Source of the DNA: Bradyrhizobium sp. CCBAU 53351
GTDB lineage: Bacteria; Pseudomonadota; Alphaproteobacteria; Rhizobiales; Xanthobacteraceae
Direction of reading: 5' to 3'
NCBI RefSeq assembly: GCF_015291745.1
Contig: NZ_CP030059.1
Coordinates: 1,763,501-1,827,500 of the forward strand
Length of the DNA stretch: 64,000 nucleotides
The notes below the pieces were generated by a model, which saw only the letters and a list, made by a program, of their open reading frames with translations, made no database searches and was not told the DNA's origin. Of the stretch, positions 34,499 to 43,873 are shown in pieces. Position 1 is the stretch's first letter; every line of letters starts with the position of its first letter. Both the position numbers and the translations under genes were made by a program.

Positions 34499-35599
34499 TC
34501 ACTCCGCCGGCTCGGCCGCCAGCGCCGGATAGTCCGTGTATCCCTTCGCGCCGCCGCCGTAAAAGGTGTTCTTGTCCCAGTCGTTCAGCGCTGCGCCCTG
34601 TTTCAGCCGCTCGACGAGGTCGGGATTGGAGATGAAGGGCTTGCCGAAGGCGATGAGGTCGGCCGCGTTCGCATCCAGCACCTTGGTGGCGAGATCGAAA
34701 TCGTAGCCGTTGTTGGCGACGTAGGCGCCGGCGAAGCGCTTGCGCAAGGACGCATAGTCGAACGGGGCGAAGTCGCGCGGGCCGCCGGTGGCGCCTTCGA
34801 CGACGTGGAGATAGACCAGCTTCAGCGCGCTGAGACCGTCGACGATGTGATCGAACAAAGCTTGCGGATTGCTGTCGGAGATGTCGTTGGCCGGCGTCAC
34901 CGGCGAGATGCGGATGCCGGTGCGATCGGCGCCGGCCTCCGTCGCAACGGCCTTGGACACCTCGAGCATCAGCCGCGCGCGGTTTTCGATCGAGCCGCCA
35001 TAGGCATCGGTGCGCTTGTTGGCGCCGTCCTTGGCGAACTGGTCGAGCAGATAACCGTTGGCGCCGTGGATTTCGACGCCGTCGAAGCCGGCCTCCAGCG
35101 CGTTCTTGGCGGCACGCTTGAAATCGTCGATGATGTCGGGAATTTCGGCAAGCTCCAGCGCGCGCGGCTCGGAGACGTCGGCGAAAGTACCGTTCACGAA
35201 GGTCTTGCCCTTGGCGCGGATCGCGCTCGGCGCCACCGGGGCCGCGCCATTCGCCTGCAGATCGACATGCGAGATGCGGCCGACATGCCAGAGCTGGATG
35301 AAGATCTTGCCGCCACGCTCATGGACCTTGTCGGTAACCTTGCGCCAGCCGGCGACCTGGTCCTTGCTGTAGATGCCGGGGGTGTCCTGGTAGCCTTGGC
35401 CCTGCTGTGAGACCTGGCTCGCTTCGGTGATCAGAAGCCCTGCGGAGGCGCGCTGGCCGTAATACTCGGCGGCGAGCGCGCCGGGTACGAATGTGCCGGG
35501 CACGGCGCGGTTGCGCGTCAGCGGCGCCATGACGAGGCGGTTGGCCAGCGTGATCGGGCCGAGCTTGTAGGTCTCAAACAATTTGGTCGAACGGCTCAT
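34499..35599 (-). CDS. Old yellow enzyme family alkene reductase (NemA-like)
   Basis: 366 residues from the ATG at 35597-35599, preceded by a weak purine stretch; upstream in-frame starts look non-coding. It is a (beta/alpha)8 FMN enzyme: NRLVMAPLTRNRAVPGT at the FMN face, QLWHVGRISH, then VEIHGANGYLLDQFAKDGAN and RTDAYGGSIENRARL. The motif HGAN corresponds to the substrate-binding His/Asn pair. It reduces activated alkenes or nitro compounds with NADPH. The gene converges with the glycerol operon and its own promoter lies in the 177-base gap up to the DUF1993 gene. Confidence 0.92.
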   Translation of the reverse strand: MSRSTKLFETYKLGPITLANRLVMAPLTRNRAVPGTFVPGALAAEYYGQRASAGLLITEASQVSQQGQGYQDTPGIYSKDQVAGWRKVTDKVHERGGKIFIQLWHVGRISHVDLQANGAAPVAPSAIRAKGKTFVNGTFADVSEPRALELAEIPDIIDDFKRAAKNALEAGFDGVEIHGANGYLLDQFAKDGANKRTDAYGGSIENRARLMLEVSKAVATEAGADRTGIRISPVTPANDISDSNPQALFDHIVDGLSALKLVYLHVVEGATGGPRDFAPFDYASLRKRFAGAYVANNGYDFDLATKVLDANAADLIAFGKPFISNPDLVERLKQGAALNDWDKNTFYGGGAKGYTDYPALAAEPAE

Positions 35600-35776
35600 T
35601 TGCGATGTTCCAGACGGTGAAAGGTCAGGAACACTTGTGCATCGCGACATCAGGCGCAAGGGCGGAGCCATACTCAAAGCGCAGGCTAGCTACGCGGCCG
35701 GGCCGCGTAGCATGATTCATGTGCAATTCCGGCTGCGGCAGGAGAATTCCACCACGCAACCGTGCGATTTGGCAAA

Positions 35777-36280
35777 TCAGTTCGCGCCCATGAAATCGCG
35801 CTTGCCGATTTCGACGCCGTTGTGGCGCAAGATTGCGTGGGTCGTCGTGGCGTGAAAATAGAAATTCGGCAGCGAGAAGGCGCTCAGGAATTGCTGGCCC
35901 TTCATGGTGATGGATTTGTCCGGGCCGGCCGGGAAGGTGACGTCCTTGGTCTCGGCGCCCTCGAATTGCTCCGGCTTGAATGACTTCACGTAGTCGATGG
36001 TCTTCGCCAGCCGCTGCTTCAACTCCGCGAAGCTCGTCTCGGTGTCGGGCGTCGAGGGGACCTCGCTATGCGTCAGGCGGGCACAGCCCTTGGCGGCGAA
36101 ATCGCTGACGAGCTGGACCTGCTTCGACAGCGGCAGCATATCCGGAAACAAGCGCGAGCCGAGCAGGACGCTGGGATCGATCTTCTTGGCCGCACAATGC
36201 GCCTCGGCTTTGGTAAGCAGCCCGGTCACGCTGTTCAGCATTTGCAAATAGGCAGGGACGACCGCGTCGTAGAAGGACAT
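35777..36280 (-). CDS. DUF1993 family protein
   Basis: 167 residues. It resembles the DinB-like helical bundle family DUF1993, of unknown function: MSFYDAVVPAYLQMLNSVTGLL at the N-terminus, RLFPDMLPLSKQVQLVSDFAAKG in the first half, and LPNFYFHATTTHAILRHNGVEIGKRDFMG at the C-terminus, which is the family's conserved end. There are no transmembrane segments or signal peptide. It is transcribed in the same direction as the reductase, 177 bases away, and may or may not share a transcript. Confidence 0.82.
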   Translation of the reverse strand: MSFYDAVVPAYLQMLNSVTGLLTKAEAHCAAKKIDPSVLLGSRLFPDMLPLSKQVQLVSDFAAKGCARLTHSEVPSTPDTETSFAELKQRLAKTIDYVKSFKPEQFEGAETKDVTFPAGPDKSITMKGQQFLSAFSLPNFYFHATTTHAILRHNGVEIGKRDFMGAN

Positions 36281-36388
36281 GTGATGCTCGCTTGTGAATG
36301 GGAAACCTCAGGAGAAAACCTGATCCACTCACATGGGAGGCTCATGGAAAAATACAATCGCGGGGAGGGCTTGTGCGGTGCGAAAATT

Positions 36389-37690
36389 CTATCGCACCAC
36401 GCCCGCCGGCTGCGCCTGCGCCGTGCTGCCGCGCAGCCGTGCCAGCAGCTCGGCGGTCGGCCAGGAATCCGCGGGCAGGCCGAACTTGATCTGCATCGCC
36501 TTCACGGCGGCGCGGCTCTGCTGGCCCATCACGCCGTCGACCTTGCCGACATTGAAGCCGGCACGCACCAGGAGCTGCTGCAATTCCTTGAGCTCGTTGA
36601 ACGGCAGCTGCGGGACCGGTTGGGCCGGCTTGCGCATGGGAGCTGCACCCGCAATGCGTGAGGCGAGATAGCCCGCCGTGGTCGAATAGATCAGCGAGTT
36701 ATTCCACTCGGTGTAGGCCGCGAAATTCGCATAGGCCATGAAAGCCGGCCCAAAGCGTCCCATCGGCAGCAGCACGGACGCCGGCAGATTGTCGTTCGGC
36801 AGGGGACGGCCGTCGGGATAGGTGACGCCGAGTTGCGCCCAGGTCGAGCGCGGCTCCTTCACCGTGAGATCGGTCTTGTCCCACGGCAGGTTTGGCGGCA
36901 CCTTGATCTCCTCAAGCCAGGGTTCGCCGCGCCGCCACTTCAAGCCGTTGGCGATGTAATTTGCGGTTGAGCCGATCACGTCGGCCGGCGAGCGCAACAG
37001 GTCGCGACGCCCGTCGCCGTCATAGTCGACGGCGTAGTTGGCGTAATGCACCGGCAGGAACTGGGTCTGCCCGAGCTCGCCGGCCCAGGAGCCGATCATC
37101 TCGTCGGGATGCAGATCGCCGCGGTCGATGATCTTCAGCGCGGCGATGGTCTCGCCCACGAACATCTCGGAGCGGCGGCAGTCATAGGCGAGCGACACCA
37201 GCGATTTCAGCGTCGGCAGATTGCCCATGTTCGCGCCGAAGTCGCTTTCCAGCCCCCAGAATGCGGCGATCACCGCCGGCGGTACGCCATATTCCTTCTC
37301 GGCGCGCGCGAACGCGCCCGCATGTTGCTTGATGTGCTGCTGGCCGTTCTGCATGCGATAGGGCGCGGCCATGCGTCCGGCGAATTCAGTGAAGAGCTGG
37401 CCGAACACGCGCTGGCCGCGGTCGCGGTTGACGATGCCCTGGTCGTAGATGAGATAAGGCGAGGCCTCCGCGATCGTCCGCTGCGACACGCCGGCCGCCA
37501 CCGCTTGGCTCTTCACGTCGGCCAGGAAGCGATCGAAGCTCGCGCCATTATGACAAGAAGCCGCGCGCGGCGAGGGCACGGAGGCTCTTGGCGCGACAGG
37601 CCTGGCGGGCGGCGGCGCGAGCTGGGCGGAGGCGCTGGCGGGGCATGCGAGGAGCGCGGCGGCCGCAATCGCAAATCGGATCTGGAGCAT
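36389..37690 (-). CDS. Lytic murein transglycosylase (MltB type) with peptidoglycan-binding domain
   Basis: 433 residues. A signal peptide (about residues 1-23, ending ASAQ) is followed by a Pro-rich linker and a MltB-type lytic transglycosylase domain (about residues 45-345). The catalytic Glu lies in AAFWGLESDFGANMGN; SWAGELGQTQFLPVHYANY and DYDGDGRRDLL complete the family pattern. A C-terminal peptidoglycan_binding_1 domain covers about residues 360-420 (LQQLLVRAGFNVGKVDGVMGQQSRAAV). It cleaves glycan strands to make anhydromuramyl ends in the periplasm. It is monocistronic on the minus strand, with no obvious neighbours for cell-wall recycling. Confidence 0.92.
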   Translation of the reverse strand: MLQIRFAIAAAALLACPASASAQLAPPPARPVAPRASVPSPRAASCHNGASFDRFLADVKSQAVAAGVSQRTIAEASPYLIYDQGIVNRDRGQRVFGQLFTEFAGRMAAPYRMQNGQQHIKQHAGAFARAEKEYGVPPAVIAAFWGLESDFGANMGNLPTLKSLVSLAYDCRRSEMFVGETIAALKIIDRGDLHPDEMIGSWAGELGQTQFLPVHYANYAVDYDGDGRRDLLRSPADVIGSTANYIANGLKWRRGEPWLEEIKVPPNLPWDKTDLTVKEPRSTWAQLGVTYPDGRPLPNDNLPASVLLPMGRFGPAFMAYANFAAYTEWNNSLIYSTTAGYLASRIAGAAPMRKPAQPVPQLPFNELKELQQLLVRAGFNVGKVDGVMGQQSRAAVKAMQIKFGLPADSWPTAELLARLRGSTAQAQPAGVVR

Positions 37691-37809
37691 GGGGGTTCCG
37701 GCGGGGAGGGCAGGCGTGGATTCGCCCGAAGTCTAGGTGAAGTGACGGCTCCAGACCATACTTTCCATGCCGTGCCGCTTGGCATGCGAGCGAGCCGCTG
37801 TCGCGGGGA

Positions 37810-39747
37810 TTAGCCGAACAGCCGCATCAGCAGCGCCTTCCCGACCGGAAGTGCCCTGACGCCCCGATACGCGCGGACATATTCGCCGGCATAAAACGCT
37901 CTGATCGCATGCACGCGCGTGTCCATCCCCTCCTCAAACCGCACGGCAAATCCATCCGTGGTGCGTCGGACCACGACGGCCGCGATCGAGCGGCCGTAGA
38001 TCTTGCATTCGATCGTGCTGCCGGGGAGCGGCGGATCGGGATCGATCAGCCGGGCGCCGGTGATGGAGATGTCGGCGAGCCGCGCCAGATGCGACTTGCC
38101 GGCCTGACGCAGGAGGATGGCTTCGTTGCGATCGAAGCGCTCCGCCTTGCGCTTGCGCGGTTGCTCGATGCAGACGAAGCAGACCACGGTGAGGATGAGC
38201 GCGTTGTAGAGGCTCCAGGCCAGCGCCAGTCCGCCATAGGCGATGTTCTCGCCGCGAAGGTGCAGGATGAAGGCATAGGCGATGGCGGCGAGCGTGATGA
38301 GAAGGGCGCAGCCATAGAGCCGCAGCAGCGGCCATTCGACAAATCGCCTGTCGCGGTCGCCGCCCTTCGCGGTCACCCTGAATTTATGCCCTTTCGGCTT
38401 CGTCAGACCGGTGGCGACGGCCTTGAGCACCGCGGGCGCGGCGATGAGTTGCGACACGTCCGTCATCATGGCGAGCGAACGGCCGCGCGACAGCCAGGCC
38501 ATGGTGAGACCGTGCCAGACGTAGAACGGCAGGAAGAAGCGTAGCAGTTCGGTGAGGTTCGCCTGCACGGCCTTGATGCCGAACAGCAGGAACAGCCATG
38601 GCACCACGAGCCCGGCCACCTTCGAAACGTAGACTGCCGACCAGCTCATGAAGGCGTCCACAAGGGACAGTCGGTCGATGAAGGAGAGTTTAGACCCCTG
38701 CGAGAGCGGTCCGCTGCGGCCGCGGACGATCTGCATGAAGCCAAGGCACCAGCGCGCGCGCTGGGTGATGTATTCCTTCAGCCCCTCCGGCGCGAGTCCG
38801 ATCGTCAGCCGCTCGTTGAGATACACCGTGGTGAGGCCGAATTCCTTCAGGCGCAACGTCACGAGATAGTCTTCCGTCACGGACTCGGTTGGAAAGCCGC
38901 CGATCTGCACCAGTCCGTCGTATCGAATGAGCGATGAGGTGCCGCAGCAGAAGGCGACACCCCAGGCGTCCTTTGCCGGCATCAGGATGTCGAAGAAGAA
39001 CCGCTGCTCGTCCGGCCAGACGTCGGTTGCGGCAAGGTTGGTCTGGATTGGATCGGGATTGATGAAGTGCTGCGGTGTCTGCACCACGCCCACCGAGGCA
39101 TCGTCCATCAGCGAGACGGTTCGCGCGAGGAAGTCGGGCCGCGGCACGAAGTCGGCGTCGAGGATGGCGATGAAGTCAGGCCGCTCCGATAGTGTGCCGA
39201 CATGCCTGAGGGCATGGTTGATGTTGCCGGCCTTGGCGTGATGGTTGTCGCGGCGCGTGAGATAGTGACAGTTGAGCTCGCCCGACAGGCGCCGCAGCCA
39301 CGGCCGGCGGCCGTCGTCGAGCACCCAGACCCGGTAATTGCCGTACTCCATTCCGGTCGCGCCGATGATCGTGCGCTCCAGGATCGATCGCTCCTCGTTG
39401 TAGGTGCAGATGAAAACGTCGATCAGCGGCGCGGCGGGATCGGTGGCGCGGCCGTCGATCCTGGACGATCCGGTACGGTCGACCGTTCGGCTCAGGAAGA
39501 ACAGCGACAGCGTGACCGCGACGAGCGAGGCCACTTCCAGCAGCATGAAGGGATAGCCGATTACCGCATCGGCCGTCAGATGCGGCGGCGGAAGAGTTGC
39601 CGTGACGCGCCAATGGAGATAGCGGAGCAGGAAAACGAGTGACACGATGGCCAGCAACGAGCGCGCCTTCGTGCTGTCGCGCCGCAACAGCGGCACGATA
39701 GCCATGAAGGCGCCGAGCGTGATCAGGCCGGGTGTCAGCGCCGCCAT
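37810..39747 (-). CDS. BcsA-like polysaccharide synthase (GT2) with PilZ domain
   Basis: 645 residues from the ATG at 39745-39747 (overlapping the upstream gene's stop by one base); a GTG one codon earlier is also possible. The order is BcsA-like: two N-terminal helices, GT2 catalytic core with DVFICTYNEE, WVLDDGRRPWL, LDADFVP, TED and QRARW motifs (about residues 110-350), then four more helices and a C-terminal PilZ region with RKAER and DISITGARL, the two parts of the cyclic di-GMP site. It polymerises a nucleotide-sugar glucan in the inner membrane. The partner is the HlyD-like gene immediately upstream. There is no bcsB, bcsC or endoglucanase, so it is not a cellulose operon; it resembles the bgsBA mixed-linkage beta-glucan or curdlan type. 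Confidence 0.85.
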   Translation of the reverse strand: MAALTPGLITLGAFMAIVPLLRRDSTKARSLLAIVSLVFLLRYLHWRVTATLPPPHLTADAVIGYPFMLLEVASLVAVTLSLFFLSRTVDRTGSSRIDGRATDPAAPLIDVFICTYNEERSILERTIIGATGMEYGNYRVWVLDDGRRPWLRRLSGELNCHYLTRRDNHHAKAGNINHALRHVGTLSERPDFIAILDADFVPRPDFLARTVSLMDDASVGVVQTPQHFINPDPIQTNLAATDVWPDEQRFFFDILMPAKDAWGVAFCCGTSSLIRYDGLVQIGGFPTESVTEDYLVTLRLKEFGLTTVYLNERLTIGLAPEGLKEYITQRARWCLGFMQIVRGRSGPLSQGSKLSFIDRLSLVDAFMSWSAVYVSKVAGLVVPWLFLLFGIKAVQANLTELLRFFLPFYVWHGLTMAWLSRGRSLAMMTDVSQLIAAPAVLKAVATGLTKPKGHKFRVTAKGGDRDRRFVEWPLLRLYGCALLITLAAIAYAFILHLRGENIAYGGLALAWSLYNALILTVVCFVCIEQPRKRKAERFDRNEAILLRQAGKSHLARLADISITGARLIDPDPPLPGSTIECKIYGRSIAAVVVRRTTDGFAVRFEEGMDTRVHAIRAFYAGEYVRAYRGVRALPVGKALLMRLFG

Positions 39748-41090
39748 CACGACGCGGGCTCATGCCTTGCAAACACGACGCGTCCGGTGCGACCGACGGT
39801 GCAGGTGCGCGCGGCGATATCGCCCAGCGCGACGGTCACGCGATAGGGCTCCTTGCTCAGCGCGTCGGGATTGATGGCGAGGTTGGCGGGCGCGCCGGCG
39901 GCACCGGTCAGATTGACGACGGCACCGGAGATCGCGTCGCCGCCGTCGTTCGGCTCGAACGTCGCGCGGTCGCCGAGCTGCAAGCGGTTGTAGACGCTTT
40001 CGGTGACGTTGGCGGTGATGACGGCGCCGCTGCAATCGAGCACCTTGAGCAGGGGCTGGCCGGCCTGCACGTCCTCACCGGGTGAGGTCATCATCTCCCA
40101 GACGCGGCCCGCGACGGGTGTCGTGATGTTGGCCTCGGAGAGATCGGCGAAGCGAACCTCCTCGACGATGATCTCGTTGCCGAGCCAGGCGATCTCGGTG
40201 TCGCCGCGGACAAGATCGGCCTCGAGGTCGCCGGCGCGCTGACGCATCTCCTCCTCGCGTTGCACCGAGCTGGGCCGGTCGTTGTAGCTGTCGCCGAGGA
40301 ACGAGCCATTCTGTGCGGCGGCAAGCTCGACCTTGGCGGCATCCAGCCGCTTGCGCGCGCCGAGCTCGGTCTGCTGCGACACCGAGAGCTCGCGTGTCAG
40401 GCGGGCCAGCTCGACGGTCGAGACATTGCCGGATTTCGCCAGCGAGGAGGCACGTTCCACCGCGGCGCTGGCCTCGTCCCGCCGCGCGGCCGCTGCTTCG
40501 ATCGAGGTCTGGATCTCCGCGATACGGGCCTCGAGCTGCAGCACGCGTCCCTCGCGGAATTGCGCGGCCTGCCGCGCCAGATCCTTTTGCGCGGCCTGAG
40601 CCAAGGCAAGTTTTGCGGCAAGGCTCGGCCGCTCGTTCTCGAGGCGCGCTTTCTGCCGCCGGAGATCGTCGAGCCGGGTGCGGTCGCCGCGCGAGTTCAC
40701 GACGCGCAGGACCACGGTTCCGGCATCGAGCCTGGCCTGATCGGTGACGTGCCGGACGGCCGATACGCGCCCGCCAATCGGCGTGCGCAGGGTGACGAGG
40801 CGCGAATTCAGCACCGCCTCGACGCTCGAATTCTCCCACAACGCGCGCAGCGGCAGCCAGCCGAAAATCGCGATGATGGCAAGTCCGATGACGATCTTGG
40901 TGCTCCGCCGCAGGCGGGACCAGCGACGCGGCGCGTCCGGCGCGATCGGCGCTTCGGGTGCGCGGCCGGGCTCGTCGTTGGCGAACATCTGCTCGTACAG
41001 CGCTTCCTGCAATCCCTTCGCGTCGGTCCTGGTGTCGTGAGGAGAGGAAGCGGATGCGGGATCGACGGAAGCGGGCGAGCGGTCCATCAT
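39747..41090 (-). CDS. HlyD/membrane fusion-type partner of the polysaccharide synthase
   Basis: About 447 residues from the ATG at 41088-41090, with AAGGTG upstream. One membrane helix ([23 protein letters not shown], about residues 75-97) anchors a periplasmic HlyD-like protein: a first lipoyl half ([27 protein letters not shown]), a long coiled coil rich in Arg/Glu/Ala (about 140-290), a second lipoyl half ([30 protein letters not shown]) and barrel strands. The N-terminal 70 residues are cytoplasmic and low-complexity. In Sinorhizobium the analogous bgsB is needed for beta-glucan made by bgsA. Its stop overlaps the synthase start. Confidence 0.82.
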   Translation of the reverse strand: MMDRSPASVDPASASSPHDTRTDAKGLQEALYEQMFANDEPGRAPEAPIAPDAPRRWSRLRRSTKIVIGLAIIAIFGWLPLRALWENSSVEAVLNSRLVTLRTPIGGRVSAVRHVTDQARLDAGTVVLRVVNSRGDRTRLDDLRRQKARLENERPSLAAKLALAQAAQKDLARQAAQFREGRVLQLEARIAEIQTSIEAAAARRDEASAAVERASSLAKSGNVSTVELARLTRELSVSQQTELGARKRLDAAKVELAAAQNGSFLGDSYNDRPSSVQREEEMRQRAGDLEADLVRGDTEIAWLGNEIIVEEVRFADLSEANITTPVAGRVWEMMTSPGEDVQAGQPLLKVLDCSGAVITANVTESVYNRLQLGDRATFEPNDGGDAISGAVVNLTGAAGAPANLAINPDALSKEPYRVTVALGDIAARTCTVGRTGRVVFARHEPAS

Positions 41091-41382
41091 GGCGGTCACC
41101 TTGCTGACGGGTGCCAACGGAAGCGGTCAATGCGCAACCACCGCGGGGTGTGCCGGGCTACCGCCACTTAAGCGGAGATGCGCTTTCCAGATTGCTAAGC
41201 GTCCGTGCGCGTTTTTGCGCAAATCCCGATCAAGGTTTAGCGGGGCCAGCAAGGCTGCTGCCCCAGTCCTGATGCGAGATGGATCTGCGGCCGGGCGACG
41301 CACGACCTTGCGGGATCTGGCGGCATTCATAGTTCTGGAGCGGCGGCCGAAGGTTTGCCCGCGGCCGGCCCAGGAGACGGCC
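41091..41382. other. Divergent promoter region of the polysaccharide and htpX genes, about 292 bases
   Basis: No gene is supported here. It has an AGGCGGTAC-free but GC-rich composition and a perfect ten-base palindrome, TTTGCGCAAA, at 41214-41223, inside a TGCGC-GTTTTT-GCGCA stem. The promoters of the two divergent units must lie in it. Confidence 0.4.
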
Positions 41383-42342
41383 ATGAACTATCTTCGTACC
41401 GCAATGCTGCTTGCAGGCCTGACTGCCCTGTTCATGGGCGTCGGCTATCTGATCGGCGGTGCCTCGGGCGCCATGATCGCGCTCGTCATTGCTGCGGCGA
41501 CCAATCTCTTCACCTACTGGAACTCCGACCGCATGGTGCTCTCGATGTACGGCGCCCATGAGGTCGACCGTTCGACTGCGCCGGAGCTGGTCGGGCTCGT
41601 CGCCGAGCTCGCCGGCCGCGCCGGCTTGCCGATGCCGCGCGTGTTCCTGATGGACGAGGTGCAGCCCAACGCCTTCGCGACCGGGCGAAACCCGGAGAAT
41701 GCCGCGGTCGCCGTCACCACGGGCCTGATGCGCCAACTCAGCCGCGAGGAGCTCGCCGGCGTGATCGCGCACGAGCTCGCCCATATCAAAAATCACGACA
41801 CGCTGTTGATGACGATCACTGCGACCATCGCCGGCGCGATCTCCATGCTGGCGCAGTTCGGCATGTTCTTCGGCGGCAATCGCGAGAACAACAATGGTCT
41901 CGGCATCGTCGGCTCGATCCTGATGATGATCCTCGCTCCGCTCGGCGCCATGCTGGTGCAGATGGCGATCAGCCGCACGCGCGAATACGCCGCGGATAAT
42001 CTCGGTGCGCGCATCGCGGGACAACCGATGTGGCTGGCCTCCGCGCTGGTCAAGATCGAGGGTGCCGCGCATCAGGTGCCGAATTACGAGGCCGAGCGAA
42101 ACCCCGCGACCGCGCACATGTTCATCATCAACCCGCTGTCGGGCCATGGCGTGGACAATCTGTTCGCCACCCATCCCTCGACGCAGAACCGCATCGCCGC
42201 GCTCCAGCAGCTGGCGGCCGAGCTCGGCACGCGGGCGGCGCCGTCGGTCGGTGCCAACGAGAACTATCCGCCGGCGGGACCGTGGGGGCGCTCGTCGTCG
42301 CGAGGTCCGTCGCGTGGCCCCTCACGTGGTCCTTGGGGCTGA
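41383..42342 (+). CDS. htpX: Zinc metalloprotease HtpX
   Basis: 319 residues from the ATG at 41383, with AGGAGA upstream. The frame stays open upstream to 41089, but there is no membrane or catalytic signal in that part. Two N-terminal helices are followed by the cytosolic catalytic domain with [10 protein letters not shown] (zinc His pair and Glu) and the third-ligand segment [40 protein letters not shown] is the family's substrate-binding strand. Two further helices lie after the HExxH motif. It degrades misfolded membrane proteins. The C-terminus carries a short tandem [13 protein letters not shown] tail not needed for catalysis. Confidence 0.93.
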   Translation: MNYLRTAMLLAGLTALFMGVGYLIGGASGAMIALVIAAATNLFTYWNSDRMVLSMYGAHEVDRSTAPELVGLVAELAGRAGLPMPRVFLMDEVQPNAFATGRNPENAAVAVTTGLMRQLSREELAGVIAHELAHIKNHDTLLMTITATIAGAISMLAQFGMFFGGNRENNNGLGIVGSILMMILAPLGAMLVQMAISRTREYAADNLGARIAGQPMWLASALVKIEGAAHQVPNYEAERNPATAHMFIINPLSGHGVDNLFATHPSTQNRIAALQQLAAELGTRAAPSVGANENYPPAGPWGRSSSRGPSRGPSRGPWG

Positions 42343-42345
42343 CGG

Positions 42346-42372
42346 AGCCGGCCCGGATCGAGGCCGGTTTTG
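42346..42372 (+). terminator. Probable terminator after htpX
   Basis: CCGGCC (42348-42353) and GGCCGG (42362-42367) form a stem followed by TTTT. It is short but lies directly after the htpX stop codon. Confidence 0.5.
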
Positions 42373-42476
42373 TGACCTGGCGCACACAGGATCGCCTGAT
42401 CGGGTGCTAACACGCGCGGGTGATGCTTTCTTCGAAAGGGGATGTGTGGCCGGCCCACTGCCGGTCACCGTCGAAG

Positions 42477-43118
42477 ATGACCAGGTTTGCCATACCATTG
42501 CTGATCGTCCTTTGCGTGCTCTTGGGCCTGTCCACGCACATGGTCGTCAATTGCGGCGATGAGGACGATCCCGACATCTGTTCGGCGGTGATCGGCTTCT
42601 CGCCGCTGCGCGGCTCGCTGATCGCCTTTGCCTATGAAGGGCGCGGACGGATCGCGCTGCGCCATGGCGACTTCAGGCGGGCGATCGCCGATTTCGACGA
42701 GGCGATTCACCTCAATCCCAACCGCGCTGCGCTCTATCGCGACCGCGCGCTCGCGCGCCGCCAGAACGGCGACCTCGAGCTCGCCATCGCCGATTATGAC
42801 GAGGCGATCGCGCATGATCCCAAGCTCGCTGCGCCCTATCACCAGCGCGGCCTCGCGCTCGCCGCCACTGGCGATCTCGATCGCGCCATCCTGAGCTACA
42901 ACACGGCGGTCCGCCTCGATCCCAGCAATGCCGAGGCCCGCCTCGACCGAGGCCTCGCGTTCCTCGCCCGCGGCCAGGCCGACGACGCGCGCGCCGATTT
43001 CGAGGCGGCGCTGGCGCTGCCATCAGGCAAGGACGGCCGCGCGCGCGAAGCCGCCCGCGCCAAGCTCGCCGAACTCGCGAGCGCCGAGCCGGCGCAGGCG
43101 TCCGTGCCGAGGCGATAA
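42477..43118 (+). CDS. Membrane-anchored tetratricopeptide (TPR) protein
   Basis: 213 residues from the ATG at 42477; the frame opens earlier at 42420 (GTG) but the membrane anchor RFAIPLLIVLCVLLGLS begins at the later start. After the anchor and a short acidic Cys-containing stretch (CGDEDDPDIC) come about four TPR units: AYEGRGRIALRHGDFRRAIADFDEAIHLNP, LYRDRALARRQNGDLELAIADYDEAI, YHQRGLALAATGDLDRAILSYNTAV and ARLDRGLAFLARGQADDARADFEAAL. TPRs are protein-interaction scaffolds; the partner is unknown. It stands behind the htpX terminator and upstream of a dispersed repeat. Confidence 0.82.
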   Translation: MTRFAIPLLIVLCVLLGLSTHMVVNCGDEDDPDICSAVIGFSPLRGSLIAFAYEGRGRIALRHGDFRRAIADFDEAIHLNPNRAALYRDRALARRQNGDLELAIADYDEAIAHDPKLAAPYHQRGLALAATGDLDRAILSYNTAVRLDPSNAEARLDRGLAFLARGQADDARADFEAALALPSGKDGRAREAARAKLAELASAEPAQASVPRR

Positions 43119-43142
43119 AATTCTCGTGGATCTTGCTCTCTG

Positions 43143-43341
43143 TACCCTCTCTCCCCCTTGTGGGAGAGGGCGGCTCGCCGCGTAGCGGCGAGACGGGTGA
43201 GGGGTATCTCTCCGCGCGTGAATCTCTTGCGTTGAGTTTGCGGAGGCAACCCCTCATCCGGCGCCATAGCCGAAGCTTTGCTTCGGCGTTCCTCAGAACG
43301 GCGGCCCATGGCCGCCTCCTTCTCCCACAAGGGAGAAGGGA
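43143..43341. repeat. Dispersed repeat with inverted CTCTCCC-type ends (199 bases)
   Basis: It starts with CCTCTCTCCCCCTTGTGGGAGAGGGCGG and ends with CCTTCTCCCACAAGGGAGAAGGG. The interior has GGCTCGCCGCGTAGCGGCGAGAC, a perfect small hairpin, and GCCGAAGCTTTGCTTCGGC, another. A relative in the opposite orientation is at 23437-23592. It fills the gap between the TPR gene and the gene with a histone-like tail. Confidence 0.75.
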
Positions 43342-43354
43342 AGAATTCCAGCGC

Positions 43355-43711
43355 TTACTTCGCCTTCTTGGCTTTCGCCTTCTTCGCCTTGGCAGCCTTC
43401 TTCGCCGGCTTCTCGTCCTTGGCCTTCTTCTCCACCTTCACCGCAACCGGCGTGCTGGCGGCGATCCGCATCGACCGCGCGTAGCTGTCGGCGACGTTGT
43501 CGGCGGACATCTGTAGGCGCTTGGCGGCAGCGGTGGCCTGCTCCAGAGTGGCCTTGGCCATCATCTTGAAGCGCTCGGCTGTCTCCTTGCTCTTGGCCTT
43601 GGCCGCAAGGCCGTTGAAGCGATCCCGCCGCTCCTTGGCGCGGGTCATCAGGCCCGTATGCAGCTGTCTGGCCAGTTGCCGGATCACGACATCCAGGTCG
43701 GCGTCCGCCAT
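43355..43711 (-). CDS. Small basic protein with histone H1-like Lys/Ala tail
   Basis: 118 residues. The N-terminal two thirds is helical and charged (ADADLDVVIRQLARQLHTGLM, then RAKERRDRFNGLAAKAKS and MMAKATLEQATAAAKRLQMSADN). The last 25 residues are almost only Lys and Ala with PAKK- and KAKK-type repeats, like eukaryotic histone H1 tails and bacterial H1-like proteins. A DNA- or RNA-binding role is plausible but not shown. The start is ATG at 43709-43711. No known domain is recognised in the helical part. Confidence 0.75.
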   Translation of the reverse strand: MADADLDVVIRQLARQLHTGLMTRAKERRDRFNGLAAKAKSKETAERFKMMAKATLEQATAAAKRLQMSADNVADSYARSMRIAASTPVAVKVEKKAKDEKPAKKAAKAKKAKAKKAK

Positions 43712-43824
43712 GTTGTTCTATCCTCTTGAAATCAGGTATCGATGCGGGCGGGACTATGCAGATCGGGCCCCGCCTTGGCAATTCCCGGCCGGGTGTCATC
43801 CGCAGCTTCTGGCCGGCCAAAACC

Positions 43825-43852
43825 AAAAAAGCCGCGCATGGCGCGCGGCTTT
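43825..43852 (-). terminator. Rho-independent terminator after the HELLH protein gene
   Basis: On the minus strand AAAGCCGCGC and GCGCGGCTTT form a perfect ten-base stem with a five-base loop, followed by TTTTTT. It is 22 bases beyond the stop codon at 43874 and is shared as a boundary with the next gene. Confidence 0.92.
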
Positions 43853-43873
43853 CCAATGTTTCGGCGGGGTGCC

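Noticed and set aside
41206..41223. TTTGCGCAAA palindrome as a regulator site for htpX or the glucan genes
   Set aside because: A ten-base GC-rich palindrome is too common in such DNA to support a call without copies elsewhere.
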